A stretch of 64,000 bases of DNA, from positions 7,103,057 through 7,167,056 of the forward strand of contig LR990043.1 in assembly GCA_905147135.1 (NCBI GenBank), written 5' to 3'. A program made the position numbers and the translations under genes. The notes beneath the pieces were generated by a model. The model was not told the DNA's origin. It searched no databases and saw only the letters and a program-made list of their open reading frames with translations. Each line of letters starts with the position of its first letter. Positions within the stretch are counted from its first letter, which is position 1. The DNA is from Blastobasis lacticolella (Eukaryota > Arthropoda > Insecta > Lepidoptera > Blastobasidae). Positions 33,501 through 42,500 of the stretch are shown piece by piece.

Positions 33501-36500
33501 GGAAAGCGATCATCGTATGGATGTCATATATAGTTAATGTGATTTCCAACAACCTTTCGATAAATAACTCAAGCACATTATTTATTAGTGTCTTACGCTT
33601 TCCCTACATTAACTTTCGTAGGCAGAGTTCTTTGCGAGGATATACAGGGTTTTGTCTACTTACAATTTTAAATTGTGATAATAAGCATATCTTTACTAAT
33701 ATTAAAAAGGAAAAGTTTGTATCATTGTGAGTGTAAAATTCTTTTGCTAACAGCGAGTGTCATAGGGTACTTTGGATACAGGAAAAATGATAGTATCCCG
33801 CGGTATAGATGAGTGTTTAAAGAGATCCGAACTACTCGCGGGTGAAACCCACGTAGTCCCTCTTCTATCCCTCTTATAATATTTTAAATATGAAGGTAAC
33901 TCTTGCACCGAGTAAGTAAACCACTCATCGATATTTATGAAATTTGTCATAGATAGTTTAGCGCCTGAGGATGGACATAGGCTACTTTATATTCCCTTCC
34001 ACTGGCAAGTTCGCAAGATATTGATTAAATGGTCCACGCGGGCGGAGCCGCGGTCGAAAAGCTAGTTGCATATAAAATAAAGCCCCATACTTTAGCAATA
34101 GCGAAACGTCTGAGCCTCTACAATCTACCCTATAATTTTAAAGATTCTGCTAGAAAGGCACTTCAAAGCATAAAAGAGTGGTTTCGTAACTAATTAGGAG
34201 TAAGTAGACGCCCAATATAGGTACACCCGTCCATAATACACTGTTCAATTACTGAACGACCTCACTATAATGAGCAACCAACGTGCGATTGAATTGAAAA
34301 TGTTTTTCTGTTTATTCATAATGGCGTGTTAACTGACCGATTCGCCACTGAGAACGGATGTTTGCTATCAACACAACCCCTGTTTACCAAACTTCTATAC
34401 ATTTGATGAACATATCAACTGTTTTTCTTTCCGAACGATGTAACTATTTGGTTGTTCTAACTATTGGAATCGTACAGCAAATGAACGATCCACTGCCTGC
34501 CAGTTTGTAGGCTTACGGATGTACTGGCTGGTCTGCATCTGTGCCTTTGGATACTTTATACGACATCCATTAGTGGGAGGGGTTAGCGCTATATTCTAGT
34601 CTTTCGAATACCACAAGGCACTATAGGAATGTAATTTAACAATAAATAAGTAAATATGCTTGGACAATTCACCCAGCGCCCAAGCCCCAAAGTAAGCTAA
34701 GCTTGTGTTATGGATACTAGATAACTGATAAACAATTATATACTTTTAAATACATACTTATTATACATATACACCTAGACCAGTAACAGAAATTGAAATT
34801 TATTATTTCAATTTCTGCTCGGCCGGGAATCGAACCCGGTTAACCCTGTTAACCAACTGAACCACTCAGGTCGTCAATATTTGACGACCTGAGTGGTTCA
34901 GTGGTCAACATGCCGGTCTACCACACAAGAGGTCCCGGGTTCGATTCCCGGCCGGGCAGAAATTGAAATAATGAATTTTAATTTCTGTTACGGGTCCGGG
35001 TGTTCTATGTATAATAAGTATATATTTAAAAGTATATAAGAAGTTTATCAGTTATCTAGCACCCATAACACAAGCTTTGCTTACTTTGGGGCTAGATGGC
35101 GCTGTGTGAAGTTGTCCACGATTATTATTCTTATTATTTAAGTAATAGCTGAGTGTTATAATTGACAAATTCTAAGACGACTTTCTCTGAATCCGCGGTC
35201 AATAGAATCAAGGAATGGAAAAAGAATTTAAAACACAATAGAAAATTTAACTTTCACACGTATGTAGGTACACAATACAGTATATGAATTCCTTGTCATA
35301 AATGTTTATTTAATAGGGTTTGTTGATAGGTTATATATTATAACACAACACGACTACTCGATTGTTAATGCTTTCCAGATAATATAGCTCCATAAACACT
35401 TGCAACAACAGCTGACAAATATGGCATCCAAGTCGCATAAAGCTAGGCGCTAGGTCTGGTAATTATCACAGCCCGGACCATACTGTCAGCAACAAAATTA
35501 TTATACATTTGGCTTCGTAGCGTTTTTATGTTGACATATCAGTTGAAGGCAGGGGATGCGAAAGGCACAAGACCGGCCTTTGGGGAGATCTCTGGGGGAG
35601 GCCTATGACCAGCAGCGGGCGTCCTTCGGCTGATATTAGACAAATTTTACGACGAAGACAGTACAGCAACCGCGAGCGTTATAGGCTTTTTGACGTAAAT
35701 CGTATATCTGCAAATAACCCGTGAAAATAATTGTTGTTATATTGGACAAAGATTATTTCGTTCATTGGAGTTTAACATTGATTTCGAATCATATGGGCTA
35801 GCTGATGTCATCAGCTGGTAATCAATCCACCAAAAGCTATTTTTTTGTGCCAGGCATCGAAACCACCGTTTCTTGCGTGAGACACAAACAGGTCACCCAC
35901 GGCCAGTCGGCAGTCAAAAGTTCAAGGCATTTATATTATTATCTTTGGTTCAAGTGTCCATGGTTCCGTTATTTTCAAAGCTGACCGTACTGCGGACTGC
36001 GTGGCGCCACTCGGACATTGAACAAGGAATTTGAATCACAGTGATGAAGTATAAAATGTATATAAATACTTGGTGTTACTTGTAAACTGGCCTATAACAG
36101 ATTCTACCGCGTACCTACTTAGTAGAATATTTCTAGTCAAATATTTTATTTTATTTTATTTTATTTTATTTTATTTTATTTGGATGTCTCACAGCGTGCA
36201 ACAAGAAAATATATAATAGCATAACATCGGATAGCCAATTAGGAGACACCACAATTAAATTTCACAGGTTACACAGAAAAAAAAAGTCTTATACAAGTTT
36301 ACAACTTAACGCAAATCGGTAAAAGAGGCTAACAATACATGCATAACAATGTAAAACAAATCAAAGAAAACAATACAATGCTTAAGTTAATATACTTAAT
36401 ATTTAGAGAAAAAGCTCTTGGCCATGATATCCTTAACTAGGGGTACACTACTACAAAATAAGTCAAAGCGCTCATCAAGAGATAAATCATTAAATGCTCT

Positions 36501-39500
36501 TGCTGACCTCAGCAAGTAGCTATTCTTGCGATAATTTGTGTGCGCGAATGGAATATGTAGCAACTCTTTGAACCGCGAATGATGGTATGGTACACTTATG
36601 GATATACTAGTCAGAAGCCGTGGACAATCAATTTTGGATTGAGCAATCTTCATCAGGAACGAGACATCAGCGACATGTCTACGGATGGAGAGAGGCAAAA
36701 GATGGAATCTGGCACAGCGTCTATCATAGTCAACTTTGGGGATTTTAAATTTGAAACAAAGGAATCTAGTGAACTTCCTTTGAAGTTTCTCAATTCGCTC
36801 AGAGTGGATATTATAATGGGGATTCCAGATCTGACTAGCATATTCCAGATGACTCCTGACGTAAGCACAATATAAGACTTTTATGGTCTTCATCCGCTTT
36901 AAATCTTTACCACAACGAAGAACGAAGCCCAAAGCGCGAGATGCCCTGGCAACCACGTGATCCATGTGCCGCTCATACGTCAACTGGCTGTCAACTACAA
37001 CACCTAGGTCACGCGTGAAGTTAGACCGCTTCACAGATGTATTTGATATGCGATAGTCGTATACATACAAATCTTTCTTTCTCGAGAAACTAATAACAAG
37101 GCATTTCGATACATTGAGGTCTAGTTTATTGGAGTGACAATACCGATCAAGTCTCAATAGGTCCCTCTGTAGCAAGGACGCGTCTTCGCCGCTGTCGACA
37201 GTTCCGAATATTTTCATATCGTCGGCAAATAAAAGATATTCGGAATTTGGGAAGCAGTCACCTATGTCGTTTATGAATATTATAAAAAGCAGCGGGCCCA
37301 GCAAAGATCCTTGAGGTACCCCAGATGGCACTGTTCCCCAAGAAGATGTAAAACCGTTAAGAACAACTGCCTGTGTCCTATTCCTTACGTAAGATGAAAA
37401 CCACCGGAAGAGATCGCCACGAATACCCAGACGAAGCAGCTTCCCCAAGAGGATATCATGGTCAATACGGTCAAAGGCTTTGCTGTAATCTGTGTAGACA
37501 GCATCTGTTTGATGGCCCTTGTCCATATTGGCACTGACATAATCAGTAAATAATAAAAGATTGGATACTGTAGACCTATTTCTCAAAAATCCATGTTGTT
37601 GGGAGGATAAACTTGACTGGACAGAGGCATATAATTGGTTGTAAACAACTCGTTCCAGCACCTTGGCGATTAAACAGAGTTTGGAAATAGGCCTATAGTT
37701 CTCAACCGCATCTTTTGACCCCTTTTTGTGAATAGGCGTGATGAATGCAGATTTCCAGATTACCGGCATAACGCCCTCATGAAGTGAACGTTTAAACAGC
37801 AACTCAACGGGTAATGCTAACTCGGCCGCACAACGAACAATAAATAATGCTGGCAGCCCATCGGGGCCTGGAGACTTGCTCAAATCGAGGCTCTTTAATA
37901 ATTTATATACCTGGTCCCTTTCAACGCGAATAGAATTTATGTTGCAGACTGAATCCGAGCTGTCTTCAGTACTAGCAGCAGCTGTAGCCTCAGGGTCTAG
38001 GAAAGTCGACCGAAAATAGTTGGAAAATAGTTCACATATACCAGGTCCACTGTCAGAGGTAGAGTTCTGATAGGACATATTTGACATATCTGATAGGATA
38101 TATTAGCGTCACAATGGAGTAGGTATACAAATTGGTGGACACTGAATTGAACAGTTTTGTGGAAATCTTAGACATACAAACAAAGCCCATCACGAGATAT
38201 TCCCATAGCAATTGTTGAATTGTCTTGATTAAGAAGGAATTCAATCAAAAGAACAATTTTCATTGTTCGTATTTCCATACGATCGCTGATTTCCTTAGTT
38301 CTTGGAGCAATGTTTTACATTCTAAACTACAGTAGAACGGCAGTGGTAATTTATGTAGTTCTTGTTAACGTATCTCATAAATACATAAAATATAACTTAT
38401 ACGCTTTATAATGCATGGTAAATAATTCATTGGAAATATTTATTGTATGTGTAGGTAAATAGCTACTAGGTACATTAACAATACAAATCTTAACTTAATA
38501 AAACGCAGCTATCTAAAGTATGCCCACTTTTTGTTTCGTTAATTGTCAAAATATATTTAGAATTTAGTGAAAGCAAGCGGACCCTTTCAATTCAATTTCG
38601 ATATTATGTACCAACAAAACAAACATTAACAAAACAGGTGTTCCCTGTAAGGAAACAAGTATCTACTCTAGACTTCCAACAGGCCAAAGTCGATGAGTCT
38701 CCATTATGAGCCTTACTTACATATTGTCTTTATCTTTCCAGACCGCATACAAGACGCAGTGCGTGGGTCTAAATGGAGCTCCTGACGATTACTGTCCCTA
38801 CAACAAGGAGATTTTCAAGCCCTACTACTTCAACACCAAGACCGGCAATGAGATCCAGCCTGAGACTATAGACTCCTATATTAAAGTCGGCGAAGAACGT
38901 CTCATCAAGTTTGACTACGTCCAAAAAGTAGAGACACACCCTAAGGTAAGCATTTTCGCATTTTTCTTGCCTTTCCTGGTGGTTGCCCTTTAGTTTAATA
39001 TTATATTTTTCATTTACATTTTTATCTGCAAATTAAAAGTAATGTAGGTATAAATCGTAGATGTTACGGGCGACAGTTACCGCTTGCCATCAGGGCTGTC
39101 TGCTCGGTTGTCACTGCGTAGCATAAAAAGTAAAGACTTCGTAGTAAGGTGAATGGTAGTGTCTAAAGAAGCAGCCTCTGGGACCTTGATAAACCAAACA
39201 ATAGCAGCAGTGTTTTCTATTGTTGGTCATATCTGAGAGCACAGTCTTACCAATCTGCCTGCCAACACTGACGATTATGACAAATCCCTAAAGCGTAGGA
39301 AAAGTCCAACAATATGTAATTGTTTTAAGAACATTAAAAACTGGTTAAATCCCCGCCATATTTAATTTGAACGGAGTCGAGACTAAAGATGAATGCAATT
39401 AATGACATCAACCTACAAAAGTCATTAAATCCAAGCCAGAATTTCTCAAGTCAAAATATCTCAGTTCTGGAAAATGTATAATTATTGCATTCATCAACAA

Positions 39501-42500
39501 TAAAATATCGCATAATGACCGTAATCGGTGTACTTTACGAAATTATGTCATTTTAAGAGTCATTTGACGACTTTAAATATCTTAGTACACTAGATTGCTT
39601 AATTGATGCCAGAGGCATATCGTCATTCAAGCATTTTTACCTACAATAATGTGTATCGAACCACAAAGAACAGAAATACAGATTTATTACAAATTAACGT
39701 ATTTTAAACATCTTGAAGTAAACGTTTTGATGATTGAATCCGCACTTACTAGTAAAACGTTACATAACTGAAACATCAACAGGTGAAGATAACAGTCACC
39801 GGATCGGGACTAACGAAGCACGTCTACCACGACCTAGAACAGAATCAATGCGCTAAGACCAGGAAATGCTCGGCTGCGATCAGGTTGCGGGTAGACTCCT
39901 ACTTCTGCCCCACGAATAGCACTAACGACGAGACCTTCACACTGCGGGTGAATGTGGAAGGTCTGAAGGAGGTGCTCGTCGCCGAATACTCCGTGCCGTG
40001 CTCCTGTAACTGCTACTTGGAGAAAATAGACGCCAGCTCAAAACGTTGCAGCGGCAATGGGGACTATCTGGGCTGCGGAGAGTGCATATGCCACAAAGGA
40101 TGGTGAGTCAGAATTTTAATTTTAAAACATGTGTAGCGGATGCGAAGTTTCTGAGCGTTGCAAAGCAGTTTTATAATATGAATCATCCATAATTCATCAA
40201 TGATTATGAATGAATACTTCAAAAAAGGAAAAAACTTTCTCAAAGTTGAAGTCTTCTCTCTCATCATCATCTTCCGAGCAGTTTTCCCAGATTCTGCCTG
40301 TTTTCAAGAGCTTCAACTTTTTTGTGCAAAATGGTAGGTTATTTGCTATCGCAAACACGAGCGACCGACACCGGCGTCAAATAATAAAACGCTAATAACC
40401 ATTCACAAAATTGCTCTTTAATCTCACAAGCCAAATATTTGTACCGCGCACTCCTTTGATAAGCATCCAGCGAAGACACTTGATGCCTTTGTTTACAACA
40501 TAATTATACTTATAAGCAATTAGCTTGTCAGTTTGGACACAACCACCAAGTCTGTGCGTCTCATCAGCGGAGCTAATTACAACAGACCCACTTTCATTTT
40601 GATGGCATGGAATGGAAGCTTATTAAAATAGCGTCATACTTTGCGACAGATGTTATTTAGACTATTTCGGTGCATAATATGGTCTCGGGATGGAAATATG
40701 ATCTCATATATAGGACGTACAGGATATGGCGAAACTGCTTGACAGTGTTACAATATAGGCTTTTGTAGCTATGCAATATATTTAATTCTCACGGATAGTC
40801 CGTATTAAAATATTAAATATCAAGTAAGCAATGGAAACATTTACTTACATTAGGATTAGGTAATTCATGCGTGTTGAAATATCGGAATTGCTGATCCAAT
40901 TGCTGATATTATGATGCGTATACTCCATCAGTATTTGCGTATGCAACCTCAGTTTTCGTAGGCACAACATGTTCATAAAATTTGCCTATCACACTCTTTA
41001 TCGGTACCTGACGGAAGCGATTTCCATAAAAAAGTGACGACAGGATATCCAATTAATTCGAGTGATCACATTGGGGTCAAATACAGTTAAACTACAGTTA
41101 TTTCTGAAACTGTAGTAGGTAATGATCATTCATCACTTTCCTTCAGTCCTGCGATAGGACATAAAGGTATCCATCGAATCGCCCTGAAACGCTGCTGCCG
41201 TTTGCTAGACTATTATTTCTTGTTCAGGTACGGAGATAGTTGCGACCGCAACACGAAGGAGGACTGCGGCACCCGCGGCGACATACCGGAGAGCGCTTGC
41301 GAGTCCAATGGCGTAAGTTTTACCATTATTTAAACCCTGACGAAAAAAGAGGGTGTAAGTTTGACGATAGTATCTGTGGCTTTGTGTATCTGTCTGTGAC
41401 ATCGTAGCTCCCGAATGGAGGAACCGATTTTGATGCGGTTTTCTCCATTTTAAAACCAGTTTAATCGAAATAGTTTTTAGCTTTATATTATTATTGAAAT
41501 CCGTTTAGTAGTTTAGAAAATATTTGAGTATATGTGAACTTGGTCGGAGGTTATTCGACTTTTTCTGTCGATTTGGTTATTTTTGAAGCAAACGAGCAAG
41601 CAGTTTAATCTGGGTGATGTAAATGGTCAACACCCACGGCCTTTGAGAAAACAGAGTCGTTTTTTTGGAGGCCCCAATGTCATAGTGGCTCTGGAATACA
41701 GCTGCAGGAAGTTTCTCGAAAAACGTACGGTATGGATGGAACCATAAGTGCAAAGTACTATTGTAATAAATTAAGTTATGAATCATCTCTTACTCGAGTT
41801 GTTCCGACGGAAATGAAACCGCCGTTCAAAACATACCTACAGAATGTAACTAGAAAAACATATTTTTTCGCGAGATAAAACATACTGAAACCGCAAAACC
41901 ACAAAAATACGTTATACCTATTGTAAAGAGCTCTCAGGAAAATTCATAATTACTATTTCGGAATACATCGAAACTGTTTTATACGTTACAATATTTCAGT
42001 GAATCAAGTTTATGTAGTCGGATTCCACGAAAACGAACTAGCTTCGATAGTAGATACTGTATTCCATTGTTTTGTAGTTGGGCGAAAATATTGTTATGTA
42101 GGTGGCACCGCCACAATAACCCCGCCCGTGTATGTATGCGCTATCGCATCAATTTTCCCCATCCAGATGCGACAGAGCGTCGGTGACCGAGTGGTATCGG
42201 TATCCGACTCGCAAGCCAGAAGTACCGGGTTCGAATCCCACTGCCGCCATGTACCAATGACTTTTTTCTGAGTTATGTACATTTATTTATTTATTAGTTG
42301 AATACTAACCGCTGCTCTTATGGTGAGAGAAAACATAGTGATGAAACCTACACATTCAGACGACTGAATTTGTAATCATGATCTAATCTGGTCAGGGTCC
42401 CCTGGCAGCAGGATCACGGAGGACAGATGGCAGTCGCTCCACCAATTACCTGATCTTCCAAATCCTGGATCATGGTCAAGGCGGACCCCGGGCCCTCATG

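Noticed and set aside
34800..34945. Functional tRNA genes on both strands
   Set aside because: A- and B-box words are present but the bodies do not fold as cloverleaves and continue into SINE tails; the arrangement is a SINE palindrome.
24501..38741. Hidden beta-I domain exons in gene 3 intron 1
   Set aside because: All plus-strand frames in the intron were read for a MIDAS-like strand, NxDxPE loop or TDxxxHxAGDG; none was found, and exon phases already join in frame without them.
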